DNA of 64,000 bases, from the NCBI GenBank assembly GCA_036362985.1, contig JAYGXS010000007.1, positions 26,622,543-26,686,542 on the forward strand, read 5' to 3'. This document shows positions 34,770 through 45,539 of this stretch, piece after piece; the stretch's first letter is position 1; every line of letters begins with the position of its first letter. The position numbers and the translations under genes were made by a program. The notes beneath the pieces were generated by a model, which had not been told where the DNA came from, made no database searches, and saw only the letters and a program-made list of their open reading frames with translations. The stretch comes from Ligula intestinalis (lineage: Eukaryota; Platyhelminthes; Cestoda; Diphyllobothriidea; Diphyllobothriidae).

Positions 34770-36080
34770 TTGAAACCTGCTTTGTCCGATTTCTGTATGG
34801 TAATATAAACACTTCAGTTTCCTCCTGTACTATCTCCGCAATTGACCGCAATGATAAGTAAACCGAATCCATGATACTACTGCAAATAGGCATCTTGAGC
34901 TTGCATTCAAGGCCACTGAGCACCAAACCAACCTTTGAGTATTATCTACTGCTTGTGAGAAAACACTTAAAGACCTTTGTCAGTGCTTCGAAAGCTTTGG
35001 AGCTAATCATATGTTCCGTAACTGTGCCACTTCATAACGCATATACTATTGGCTTGGTTACTTAAATAGGGATGATTTATTAAAAGTGGGTCTATCCTTA
35101 CTGTCCATGTCTCCAGAATTTTATGGACGTGGCCAGCCACGATAACAAATGCAAAATTTGAGCGACAAAACGAAGGCGAGAAGATAGCAATGCAACCTCT
35201 GAAAAAATTTTTTAACTGCCATTGGCCATTTGTGTCAGAGAGAGAGAAACGTTTTCTTTTAAGAGGCCGATATCCACATTTTTTCAGTAAATATGGCTTC
35301 ATTCACTGAAACAAAAAAAGGTAACATAATTCTCAAAATCTAGAGGTCTTTATGAAATCCGCATCTATTATGGAGACAAGTCTGATTTCAACTTCGTAAT
35401 TTCCATTTCTTCACACCTGTGTTTGCATGCAACGAATGGGAGTATATAATGCTGATATGCCGATATGTCGGTTAGTTGGCCACATAGTACGGGAAGACTT
35501 CGCAGCCATTAGTCCGGAGGTAAGAGGATGAGCCAGATAATTGAGCTCTAGTTTTTTTTTACCGCGAAGCGCTTGGGATAGTTGTTCAAAATGTGATCAA
35601 GAGGGTCGTCTGCACGAATGTTAAAGGAAGCTTAGTCGTCAACTACCATAAGTATGGGACGTAGATTCACATGGTTATAGACGCTTCATAGTATAATAAG
35701 ATATTTTCAAGACAGTGTGGCAAAGTTAGGGGAAGAAAAATCAAAGAAACAAAACAAGGCACCTTAACATGTCGAGAGCACACAAATAATGCCTTTAAAA
35801 TTACTTAAAGTCTAGTCTTGAATATGACGGCGATAGCACCAATGAAGTCATCCGAGTAAGTAGCTCATGATTTACAATTTGTACACCATTACTGGCTTAC
35901 AGCTTCACCACCAGTTCTATTGCTGGATAAGAATTTTCGGTCCGTACAAAAGCAAAAAGGACGGCAGTTTGAGAGCATGCGATTCAATGTCACTATTCAA
36001 ACCAGTCTCTTGAAAACTGGTGACTGGAGTTTTGCTGTGCTCTTTTTCCACTCAAAGTAATTTCGGGTCGACGATTTTAT
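34770..36080. other. No gene or repeat recognised
   Basis: Nothing identified; open frames are short. Confidence 0.4.
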
Positions 36081-36084
36081 CAAG

Positions 36085-36480
36085 TAGAGATCTGCAATTT
36101 GCCGACAGAAATGCGGGAATGGAGACTGTTTTCTTTGATTGTTTTTAGAAAGGTTCTGCCGTCCACAGCAATATCTTGTTTTCCGTTGCATATAATTTTC
36201 TTGCAAAGAGCGTGGTAGAATTGACCGCATAAAGGATGGAATATGCAACAAGAGGCGTCGTGACTTGTCGATGTTAAGAATTGTCTTTTAGATTAATTCA
36301 AAAAGGTGCTAGTGCACTGTTCAGGTGACCTCATGATCATATTTCAGAGCAGCAAAGAGCAAAAATAGACAGAATAGTGTAAAAGAAAAACAAATCTCAC
36401 GTAAAAGGAGAGCAAAAAAATGGCAGCTGAAATTCAAAAGCTACCACTAGAGACAAAAATCGATAAGAGTTTTTGTTAGG
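36085..36480 (+). repeat. Family F repeat, copy 1
   Basis: Shared in order with 37410-37920: 'tttgattgt', 'gccgtccacagcaa' / 'gccaacagcaa', 'ttcttgcaaagag', 'gcataaagga', 'atgcaaca', 'tttcgatg(a/t)ta', 'attcaaaa(a)ggtgctagtg', 'tatttcaga', 'tggcagct(c/g)a', 'attcaaaagc' and 'ccaccagagac'. No protein recognised. It lies just left of a PLE A inverted pair and could be PLE 5' sequence, which is inference from position only. Confidence 0.55.
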
Positions 36481-36609
36481 ATGGCCCATCACGCGCGTCA
36501 TCACTCGGGCTGTTCTGAGGGCCGGAGAGCATGCAGAACAGACAAACGGCGCGACCTTCAAGAGCCGACACAAAACGACCAACTATTTCCATGCTCGCCT
36601 CACTAAAAC

Positions 36610-36985
36610 AGTCGGTAATAGAAGAAGAAGAAGATTCGTTCGCTGTTCATTCACCTGACGTTTCGACATCCGTCGTGGATTCATCATCAGAGACATGAGA
36701 AAGGAGACAGTAGCAGAAACGGGTAATGCATGCACAGACAATTGCGGTTTTTATAGTATACAGACATTACTGCAAACATACAGCTACAATTAACGTTAAT
36801 TGCCTTCTTGTGCGTGGATAATTTTTTGTACGCACGTGGGCTCTTACCTGTTGAACTTTCTCTTACTCATGTCTCTGAGGATTAATCCGCGACGTATGTC
36901 AAAACATCAGGCAAATAAACGTATTGTCCCAGCTATCGAATCTTCTTCTAAATTGCTTCCTGGGACTCGAATATTCGTTTGTATT
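36610..36985. mobile_element. PLE family A inverted pair, about 370 bp
   Basis: The left half is a minus-strand family A tail: 'gaagaagaagaagattcgttcgctg' type edge, hammerhead-like core 36695-36652, then 'gtagcagaaac'. The right half is a plus-strand tail from about 36770: 'attaacgttaattgccttcttg', 'gaactttctcttactc', 'catgtctctgagga', 'catcaggcaaataaacgtat', and the edge 'cccagctatcgaatcttctt', followed by 'aattgcttcctgggactcg'. The middle is the shared internal tail. Both 3' edges therefore face outward. It has no coding potential beyond fragments. Confidence 0.72.
36652..36695 (-). ncRNA. Hammerhead-ribozyme-like motif, family A, core intact
   Basis: On the minus strand: TGTCT, CTGATGA, T, stem II GAATCCA-CGA-CGGATGTC, GAAA, CGTC, AGGTG. 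Stem II pairs GA with TC, then ATCC with GGAT, with one bulged G. Stem I uses three wobble pairs. Every invariant core base of the CTGANGA and GAAA blocks is kept. Confidence 0.58.
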
Positions 36986-37059
36986 GACAGTCGGTAAGAC
37001 TTATGACAAACTATTCACACATGGAGGGTCGTATATGGCTGATTAAGTATTTGGCAACT

Positions 37060-37290
37060 GTGAGAAGACAATCTTTCAAAATTAATCCAATAATAAGGTC
37101 GTTCCCACAGAACATGAAACACAACTCTTAATAGATTCGGGTACTTTATCGAAACTGGAGCACGTTAAAGACTTTAGGCTTACTTGACGGATGTCAAAAC
37201 GTCAGGCGAATTAACGTATTTTTCTACCATTCGAGTATTTTTCTTCTTCTCAATTGCTTCCTGGGACACGCATGTTCGCTTGCATTGATC
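37060..37290 (+). repeat. Family F start and PLE A tail edge
   Basis: The first half, 'caatctttcaaaattaatcc' and 'ggagcacgtt', matches 39282-39380. The second half, 37190-37290, is a sense PLE A edge: 'gatgtcaaaacgtcaggcg', 'cttcttctcaattgcttcct' and 'gggacacgcatgttcgcttg'. The GAAA of the hammerhead-like core reads AAAA here. Confidence 0.5.
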
Positions 37291-37409
37291 GGTGTACGCC
37301 TGTACACCGTATTATGCTTGATTCTTCGATGTCAAGCAGGCTGGCATTATTTTCATAGCAATGTAAAGATGCAACTGACTTGTTGCGATGCATAACACAT
37401 GAAGCATAA

Positions 37410-37920
37410 TTAGATTCCGTGACTTTTTTGCTTTGATTGTCCTTTAGGGCATTCCGCCAACAGCAACGGTGTTTCGTCCATCAACTAGAACTTTCTTGCA
37501 AAGACTTAACGTTGTTGAGTCGCATATGCCGCATAAAGGACATAAAATGCAACAGCTGACGTCGCGAATTTTCGATGATTAAAATTGTTTTTCCGTTCAT
37601 TCAAAAGGTGCTAGTGTACAGCATCGGTGACTTTATAACCTTATATTTCAGACGGACAGAGAAAGGAAATAGACGGGGTGTTAAAACACTCACTCGACAT
37701 CCGAAAGCAGAATAGTCCTCACGCTCTGGCGATGGAAGCGAGAATGCCTTTGAAACGTCAGCAAAAAACATTTCTCTCTCAGAAATTGCCCGTCTCCTTG
37801 TTCTTCCTCTTTGTCAAATATTTTTGCATAATTATTACCATGTGTATAGAAAGCAACTAAAACTGGCAGCTCAGATTCAAAAGCCCGCCACCAGAGACGA
37901 TGCTGGTAAGGGTTATGATT
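37410..37920 (+). repeat. Family F repeat, copy 2
   Basis: The counterpart of 36085-36480, with an extra block of about 160 bp (37690-37850) not present in copy 1. Similarity is about 70%. No coding content recognised. Confidence 0.5.
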
Positions 37921-38409
37921 CCAGGCCGCCCTCACCCCCATACCCCCAGACCAACGACCTCCTCCTTCATATTCAGTTCCAGACTTCACCTAAAAAGAGT
38001 TAGTGACGATGTGGAACGGAGGCGGACATTTTTTCAATCACAGAGCCCTGTGACCGATTAATTTTCAGGTCAAAATGAAGACGAGGGATTAAATTGCAAA
38101 AACTACTGAGTCGGATGTGGTTTGGCAAGCCAGCAAAATACGCCAGAGTTGCCAATATCGTTAGATAAGTGGTGGCATAGCAACTACGCAAGTTAGCCAA
38201 TGCTCTGCAATCATTATTATCCCGTAACTGTCCCTACTAATCGGTTAGCCTAAAACGTCTAACACGTTGGGCCACTAATGGATACATGAATTCTTTTATC
38301 AATAAAAGTAAGCACAAATTTAACAGATGATGGGCATCAAAAGAGCAATCCGAAGTCTGGAGTGCCATTCCCTAAATAAAGAAAAGTCTCCGAAGAAGTC
38401 CCTCGAATC

Positions 38410-38823
38410 CTACACCCCGCTGAAGTAGGCATCGTCCATCGACCAAAAGCGACTAGACACCGCCGGGTGATGTAAATTAAAGATATGCTGCCTCCTACTG
38501 AAACCTCCACAGTTGTCTACAAAATACGTTGCAGCGATGGAGACTGTAATAACGTTGGAAAAACAGGGCACAAATTGCAAACTTGCCTACAGGAACACAA
38601 GGCGGTGAACTGGAGACTAGACCCTAAATCTCAGCTTGCAACACATATTGGAAAGACTGCCCACGACTTCGGTATTCAAGAAACGACCATCGTAGGCCGA
38701 GGAGCCTCAAAAACTGAAAGATCGACACTTGAGGCATGGTACTCAGACGCCAACTCCGTCAACACGCATCTTGAACTCTATGCGGCCTATAAAGTCCTAC
38801 GCCAATACGTAAGTAAAGGATAG
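38410..38823 (+). pseudogene. Penelope-like GIY-YIG endonuclease domain, best-preserved fragment
   Basis: The lead-in VGIVHRPKATRHRRVM (38425-38472) is followed by a TAA, then an open frame of 112 codons at 38485-38823. It has VVY at residues 10-12 (GIY), Cys16 and Cys21, NVG at 23-25 (YIG), QEH at 36-38, TLEAWYSDANSVNTH from 81 with the conserved Glu83, and YKVLRQYV before the stop. Known family biology: a C-terminal nicking endonuclease of Penelope-like elements. Residue 34 is Cys where the catalytic Arg of the domain (TRLQEH in relatives) belongs, and Tyr of YIG is Asn. With the upstream stop, this predicts a dead enzyme despite the unbroken frame. No reverse transcriptase lies upstream. 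Confidence 0.85.
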
Positions 38824-38910
38824 GATGAGGTCAAACCGTAGTCAGGATTTGCAGATGAAGATGGCACTGTGACGAAACTACCATAAGAGTGAGCAGAATT
38901 ACCAGCATCC
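38824..38910 (+). repeat. PLE 3' tail start with degenerate hammerhead-like block
   Basis: Directly after the GIY-YIG stop, 'cagatgaagatggc', 'actgtgac' and 'gaaactacc' (about 38851-38880) keep the spacing of a CTGATGA / GAAA pair, with T4 of the core changed to A. The same order (endonuclease, then hammerhead-like block) occurs at 48.6-49.1 kb. Confidence 0.35.
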
Positions 38911-38916
38911 TCTACC

Positions 38917-39303
38917 ATGGATAGGAAACAGAAAACCAACTGCCATCACGCCAAGTCAGAATCCACAAGCAGAGACAAACAGCGAGAAAAATCGATCAGC
39001 CCATGGCCAACACGCACAAGCTTAACTGTTAACTTACTGATCGATAAAGTCGGTGTTCACTTCGACAAAGGACAGTCGGCCCACTGGTTCAAAACATCAG
39101 CAGATCTACAAATGAACGCTTATACTCGTCCCGAAATTCTAAAATTTTTCAAATTTGATATACCCATCGTTCAAACGACCGGCTCCGTGCATGCATGTCT
39201 GAATGACACAGTTGGTAACGCATGCGGCGAATTTGCTTTTCATAAAGGGTCACATAATCGATGCAGTAATGAGCGACAGTGGATAGACAACCATTCAAAA
39301 TAA
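38917..39303 (+). other. 128-codon open frame downstream of the PLE, unidentified
   Basis: The frame begins MDRKQKTNCHHAKSESTSRD and is basic and hydrophilic over the first 40 residues. I recognise no domain. Its last part overlaps sequence shared with 37060-37170 (family F), which argues that it is part of a repeat and not a host gene. Kept because its length is above the local background. Confidence 0.25.
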
Positions 39304-39469
39304 ATCCAGTAGTCAGGTCATCTCATAGAAGTTGATCTGGGCATTTGATTTTTACCGGAGCACGTTGGCCACTTTACCTTCAGTCATGTCTGATTCTCGG
39401 TGCAACTGACATGCTGCGACTCATAGCATATGCAGTATAATTATATTCGGTATGCTGTTCATACTATAC

Positions 39470-41070
39470 ATTTGCAAATGTTGAACATGTTACACATTCA
39501 GTTTGTGGGGGCAAACAAATTGGCCTGGCAATTTTGATAATCTCACCAGTAGGTTAATGACGAAAAATGCGAGATAGAATGACTAGTAATCCTTCTGCTT
39601 ATTAAACAAAAATGCATCCATGGAATAAACTATAAATCGCCCATCTCTCCGGTCTTTTAAAATGATAAATATATTCCTTTGATATTGATTATAATTTAAT
39701 TGAATACAATGTCGGCTTAGGACTTTAAGTTAATCTGAATACTAGAGTTAGCAGTTTTGAAGGCTGATATGACACAGAAAAATAATTATTTATTATGAAT
39801 ATGCTTCATACAATAATTATGTGAATGTAAGTGATGAAGCTCCTCGGTTATTATATGCCTCCGGTCCCATCTGTGTATAAAATTCCGGATGAGGTACTGC
39901 ATTACATTAATGGTCTTAGAAATCTCACGTTTAAAGAAGCCATTCGCAGCTTCTCAATATGTTTCACTCGAAATCATGTATGCATGTACCTTAACTACTC
40001 GTCAAATTGAAACGCCCTTAGAAGGCATCACTTAGTCTTAGGTACATATCCATAGAGGATATAACAAAAGATGCATTCAACTTGCAAAAACAAGCACTTT
40101 AGGCTCACATCTCAAAATATAATTTATCATAAGCGGCAAAACGGTAGTATTCTTTAGTCCGCACTGATTTAAAGACCTGATGCTGGCTCTTATTCTCCTG
40201 GTTTAAAATGCGTGGACGGTTAGTGATTTGCACTAACGATCAAGAATAACTGGACGAAAACAAAGTCTACATAAAAAGCCATTTTTTAAAATAAATAGAT
40301 CATTGTCGGCAGAACACCCTAGACTGCCGTCATGTCTGATAGACTTAACAGCGCAAATGGCTTAGTTGCAAGCTCACTCTTTATTTGAAGCAGACAAATC
40401 CGGCAGAATGTACTTTTACAAATAAATTTCGAGAGTGCTTATCAACGGCTACTCTCTTTGCGTAAATAACGAATCAACTGAAGAAAATATCATTTTTAAT
40501 TTTCACAGGATCGATAATAGCAAGGTCGTTGTACCGTAGCGAATGGTCAATAAAAATGTCAACTTTCAAGTTGGGAATAAAGGAGTGAGGGGAATTAACA
40601 AGAATAAAAGTGTGGCATGCATTTGCCAGGGCAATTGGAAATTGACTGCGTGGTCAAATTGCTTATGAAGGTCGGGTTTCTCTTATCGTATGTAGGCTGC
40701 TTCCATGTAAGGTCCGATTTGTTTGTGCTCGAACAAGAACTCGGAATGCTGCGTTTATGTCAACGGAGTGACCACTGTATAGCAAGTGTTTTGCAATGAA
40801 TGACCGGGGCACTTTCTTTTTGTTTTGAAAGCCAAGCAGGTAAATTTTCGGCAGTTTTTTGCCTGTTTTAAATTAATACCTACGGAGAAATTCTTCAAAT
40901 TACTCTTCATTATCTAAAATCGGGAATATTGGAAGTTAATGGACATCCGAATTAAGCTACCTGATATGAAATGCCTGTTTTAAAGTAAGCATGGCTGCAT
41001 CCGTGGAACAAAGCGGGGAGTTTGGCAAACTGCCGATAAAAGCGAACATTCAAATGCCACGAAGTAATTG
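39470..41070. other. No gene or repeat recognised
   Basis: AT-rich with short frames only. Confidence 0.4.
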
Positions 41071-41077
41071 GGATGAA

Positions 41078-41250
41078 GACGACTCGATCGCTGGGATATT
41101 ACTTTTATTCGCTTGACGTTGCGAGATCCGTTGCAGACCCATATCTGCTACTGCTATCTGACTATCTTTCTGATGACGAATCCACGACGGATCGCGAAAC
41201 GTCAGGCGAATAAAATTATTTTCCCAGCGATCGAGTCGTCTTCTTCTCAG
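41078..41250. mobile_element. Minimal PLE family A palindrome, about 170 bp
   Basis: Two family A tail ends face outward with almost nothing between them. Left: 'gaagacgactcgatcgctggg', 'tttattcgcttgacgtt'. Right: its near-exact inverse, 'cgtcaggcgaataaaattat', 'cccagcgatcgagtcgtctt'. The right half has a near-complete hammerhead-like core; the left half's core is eroded. As RNA from either strand it would fold into one long hairpin. Confidence 0.75.
41165..41208 (+). ncRNA. Hammerhead-ribozyme-like motif, family A
   Basis: CTGATGA at 41170-41176, inserted C, stem-II region 41178-41195 with ATCC paired to GGAT, GAAA at 41196-41199, CGTC 41200-41203, AGGCG. Core bases are intact; stem I is weak because the 5' strand reads TCTTT. 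Confidence 0.5.
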
Positions 41251-41254
41251 TTTC

Positions 41255-42515
41255 ACGAACGTACGTTTTTGCTTTTTCATCACCAGGCAATTAAAAAATA
41301 TGAAGAAAGGTAGATTTAAGAAAGTGTAGGCACCCGCTTTCTGGACGTCTTAATAGAAAGTCCGACTGAAGCGTGCTTCGCAAGGAGACATAGACAGCAC
41401 AAAACATTAATTTCTACAGTTTTATTCCCTAAAATGCGAAAAAGTGCCCACTTCACTGCTTCATAAACCGGGCTAACGGAATATGATTTCCAGACACTTT
41501 GAACTCGCCCTTATTCAAACACTACAAGGAAGAGGAAAGTCTTCCAAAATCGGAAGCTCCGACGGCTCAGAAGAAATACTCATTTCTGGGGTTGCCTTTT
41601 CGAGGATATCCAGCGAGCAAAATTCTGCGACATGGCTTGAACGTTGCTAGCACGCATGCGTGTCCAGCTGCTAAGTTTAGGCTTGTGTTCTGAAACCATT
41701 CACTTCTTCCTTTTGGCGACTGGAATAGACTCCCGTTTCATACCTCTCTGACTTTCATATACGCCTTCAGTAACGCCCATGCAACAGGTTATATTGGCTG
41801 AACAACTCGGCACCTATCGAAGCGGATTAGCGATCACCATCCCGTCTAGTTAAACCGAGACATGATAAAATCCATATTTAACGACATTTTGGCTCACTAG
41901 ATTAAAAGTGATCAACGGATCGATATTCACCAAGTATTCCGAGTAATTTATTAAGTTCAGGGGAGTATTTTGCGAGCATACGTAACCTAAGAAACAGTTC
42001 ACGTTTCTGTATTAGCGGATAATTGTGAAGGCATAGGTTGTCACTATACGCAAAATGAATGCTCGTAATTAATTTGCACGCACACTAGGCGTTTATACGG
42101 ATACTAAGACTCCCTTAACAAAAAACCAATTCAGCATGCCTCTTCGTGCATCTTGCTACCTCGCGTTTGAGCACCATCTCATCCTCCTTCCCACTTTTTG
42201 ACCCTTCGATATGACCGGAATCTGAACCCCTGATCTCCAAACTTCCTCTCCCCCTTACGTTCTCTAGTTTGGAAGCTTAAAATTTTCTCACCCTCACCAG
42301 CCTCCCTTATACTATTGGTATATCCTGACAATGGCTGATCGGAACCGTGCGTTCACCAAACGTCACTTCTATTCGGCGTGTGAAACCAACCTGTGTAAAC
42401 AGTTACAGTGCGTGGCTTATGTATAGTTGCTTCGGTACCATCCGGCTTCAACAGTATGTGCCGGAATTCCTGCAGGTTATGATACTGAGTATCATGTAGT
42501 ATATTTTGAAGTTAT
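41255..42515. other. No gene or repeat recognised
   Basis: Nothing identified. Confidence 0.4.
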
Positions 42516-42519
42516 ACAG

Positions 42520-43240
42520 TCAGGATGCGGGCATTTTAACGAGATTCATTGTGAGCACTAACAAAATGCATATGCTGTAAAAAGTTACTGCTTAAATAGC
42601 ATGCGTATTTATAATTGATTTTGACTGCTTTTATAAATTCATAGATTTTATAATGCAAAACAAAAAACTTATTTGGTAGAAAATAACGCCTTTTTTTAAA
42701 TTTTCAAGCTTAAAAAAACGGTAGTTTTTGGTTTTAAAAATGTTTCTAATTTACCGAATATTTTTGAAACCTACTGATTGCTACACTTCAATTCAAGGTT
42801 TAAAAATGCGCACTGTGTATATCCTGTTTAAGGAAAAGTACGTTGGCACGTACAGCTTGAGGAATACGTCACTAAGTTCTCGTAAAACTTTCCAATAGGT
42901 GTGGAACACGCTTCAAACAGCATGAAAAAATGTAAGGATACGATGCGTTATGAATGAGCACCTCACAATCATAAAAAACTCATAATTAGAAATTTTTTAA
43001 ACAGAAAAATACCATTTCTTAAAGTAAACATTTTAAACGAGGCAAAATTTTCTACCAAACGAACCCCAGAAATTATTTTTTGTGTGTTTTTTCCGTATAA
43101 GATATTTTAAGTTATAAGGGCAGTCAAAATCAATGATAAATATGCATACTATTTAAGTTGTGACTTATTACAGACCATGCGTTATGTTAGTGGGCAAAAC
43201 GAAGCTCATTAAAAATATCGCATCCTATCATGACTTAAAC
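42520..43240. repeat. Family E inverted repeat, about 720 bp
   Basis: Left-arm landmarks ('gtcaggatgcg', 'gcttaaatagcatgcgtat', 'attgattttgactgc', 'ttggtagaaaata', 'ggttttaaaaatgtttc') recur inverted on the right ('ctaccaaacga', 'gcagtcaaaatcaatga' type, 'atatgcatactatttaag', 'cgcatccta'). The same family occurs at 56.5-57.5 kb and as one arm at 13.2 kb. No open frame; type of element unknown. Confidence 0.65.
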
Positions 43241-43244
43241 AACT

Positions 43245-44225
43245 TAAGAATAGACTTCATGACAATCAGTATCACAACCTGACTCAATGTCGTGTAGTGA
43301 AAGTGAACCAATCTTTCGTATATGTCCGCATGTTGCACAAATTCTGGCGCGTACTGCAGATATACATATTTCGACCCTTTATTTTTTCCTTAATTTTTTT
43401 TAACTTAAGCGTCTCATTGACTATTTTTTACTTACTCTACAAAGTATTCAACATGGCAATGTAGCCTTGCCTTTGCCCTTCTTGCATTGATATTTTCGGT
43501 ACGAATTTAAATGGATGTATTTCTTCATTCCTTAGTAAAGTTATGCAGCTACAGGTAACAGCTGATGAGAAGTCGCGAAAGGTTTTGCTTCCAATAAATA
43601 TTGCAATGCGCGTTTGCTGTAAATTCGTATCAGGCAAAAAAATGTTTCAAATTAACCAGCAGTCCTGGAAGAGGCGGACGTTTGGAGGCAGCCCGACGTT
43701 TGGTGCGCAGATGACAGAGTGTCAAGCAGCTGTATTTCCTTTTTTGCTCTTCTACCTGAGGGCAGCCGGGCGATGAGGCGGACTTTTTCATTTAAATAAA
43801 ATCTGCGGAAGCTGGAAGAAGTGGAAAAAATGATAAATATGTCTGCCAGACAACCGCGTTAATGAAAACCAGTGCTTCCAGCCACCAACCGGTTTTTCCA
43901 CTAATGGCTTTTACAAAATGCGAGCCAGTTTGCATTTATTTTGTGCCACGAAGGAAAAAAGATTTTAGCTTGCCATATTTTCGAAAGCATTTCAAATAAA
44001 GTGTTTCACATTCTTAAAGAATTAACTTCTGCAGTGCTCGATAAGGAAAGCGAAAACGAAAAACCCACAGTGTCATTTTTCTTGGCGTACGTATGCAAAC
44101 ATTCCTTGTCATAAGGCCTTAGCAAGACACTTTTCTTATAGGTTAGTCAATGGAGAAGAATTAAGGAGGTTTGGCAGATTTGCTTAATTTTATTTGAGCC
44201 AATTGTGCAAAGACTCGTGGTGTTC
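43245..44225. other. No gene or repeat recognised
   Basis: Nothing identified. Confidence 0.35.
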
Positions 44226-44232
44226 GGTGGCA

Positions 44233-44360
44233 GGCGTTTGTAGCTTAACTGGTAGAGCATTGTCTTTGCGTTAAGGTTTTCTCTTCTATGCGGCTTTAAA
44301 TCGCACCGAGCGGCGCGAGCTTTTTCACAATCGGGTCAACTTTAATTGGAAAATAATTGT
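44233..44360 (+). repeat. tRNA-derived SINE, family H
   Basis: The head is tRNA-like: TAGCTTAACTGGTAGAGC is an A box with D-arm, and 'gcggctttaaatcgc' is a degraded B box. The tail 'gagctttttcacaatcgg' then 'gtcaactttaatt' is the family H body seen at 51.7 kb. The acceptor stem no longer closes, so this is not a tRNA gene. Confidence 0.65.
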
Positions 44361-44489
44361 TCAACTGCTCTAAAACCTGCTTATCGTAGCCTGTAGAGGC
44401 AGATGGTTTGGCAGTGGCGATTTCCTTCCGGTGAGCCATCACATGTGACCTTAAAGACTACACACATGAAAATGAATGCTCAACCACTT

Positions 44490-44775
44490 ATTCATTACCA
44501 TACTTGGCCCAAGACCAATATGCGTGAAGATTTGAGGTCGAGGTATCTGATCATTTTCACCATTTTACAAAGAACTCGAAGAAAAAGAGACGAGTTCATG
44601 AACCGAGACGTATTCAGACTGACGTTTTGGAAAAACTCTCCGTTCCACTATAAGATTAGTGAGGTGGCTCTTGCCGCTCGCCATGTCTCTTTCAGCCTTG
44701 ACGCCTACCTGATATTATAGCCGTGTTCGGGGTACGAACTTTTACCTGCAAGTCCGCTGCTTGTTAATGTCGACC
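44490..44775 (-). repeat. PLE family B 3' tail, antisense
   Basis: The complement matches the family B tail in order: 'aaaacgtcagtctg', 'cttcgagttcttt', 'atgatcagatacct', 'cgacctcaaatctt' and 'cacgcat'. The hammerhead-like core is largely erased. Some similarity extends to about 44770. Confidence 0.55.
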
Positions 44776-44839
44776 TCTCCGATATAAAGTCTGCTCGTGG
44801 ACCCGCGTGACATTTGTCTCCTTTGCGATTGTCTAAATT

Positions 44840-45185
44840 GCTAGCGCTCCTAAAAGAACTTCAGTGACTGCTAATGGAACTCACATGTCCCGCTCTAGAT
44901 TTGGCCTCATTTTCGGGCCCGGACATCAGCCATAGCGGCTAGTAGACTTAGGCAGATGGTACTGCCGGCAAAGACAATGGAAATTGGAAAGGCTGTTTCT
45001 GGCTTTTTAGCCGTCGTCAGCCAGTCATATCCAGTCAAAATTGGTGCACCTCTCGGGGCTCGAACTCGAGATCTTTTGACCAGAGTCTGACACCATAATC
45101 AGGGAACCGTGAGCACGTTGTCTTGCTAGTTTAGGTCTGGAGTTATTGACACTTGTTAATGAACTTTCACAGACCACTTACGGAG
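44840..45185 (-). repeat. SINE-like repeat, family G, antisense
   Basis: Antisense landmarks: 'actgctaatggaactcac', 'actgccggcaaagacaa', 'tttctggctttttagccg', 'tcgtcagccagtcatatcca', 'ctcgaactcgag' (B-box side) and 'aatgaactttcacagacc'. It faces the sense copy that begins at about 45190. Confidence 0.65.
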
Positions 45186-45189
45186 TTAA

Positions 45190-45530
45190 CTTTCCCCTTT
45201 GCCATGTCGGCTAGTTAGCTGCATAAGACCACTTTCACGGCCAGCAAAATGAGGCCCAAGGCAAAAGCGGGGTGGGACAAGTGAGCTCCGTTAGCGGTCG
45301 GGTGAGCATTCATCAGTGAGTGTCACTATCTCCCGACCTTAACCGACAGGATACTGAGCTCGAGGCTAAATGGTTAGAGCAATATATTTCTCAGCGACAA
45401 CGTCGCAAGCTCGAGCCTTGGGTCGGGCACCACTCGGGTCTGGATATGACTGGCTGACGGCGGCTACTGAGCCAGAAATAGTCATTTCAGTCACCTTTGT
45501 CTTTGCCGACAATACTATCTACCTATTGTT
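45190..45530 (+). repeat. SINE-like repeat, family G, sense
   Basis: One of the fuller copies: 'gaggcccaaggcaaaagcgg', 'gtgagctccgttagcgg', 'gagcattcatca', 'atctcccgacctt', A-box-like 'ggctaaatggttagagc' near 45365, B-box-like 'gcaagctcgagcc', then 'tctggatatgactggctgac', 'gccagaaatagtcatttcag' and 'ttgtctttgccgac'. Length is about 340 bp. Confidence 0.7.
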
Positions 45531-45539
45531 GGCACGTCA

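Noticed and set aside
38917..39303. 128-codon frame as a second PLE protein
   Set aside because: No motif is recognisable and the 3' part overlaps a repeat shared with 37.1 kb; listed only as an unidentified frame.
44233..44318. Functional tRNA gene
   Set aside because: The acceptor stem does not close and the B box is degraded, and the SINE tail follows directly.
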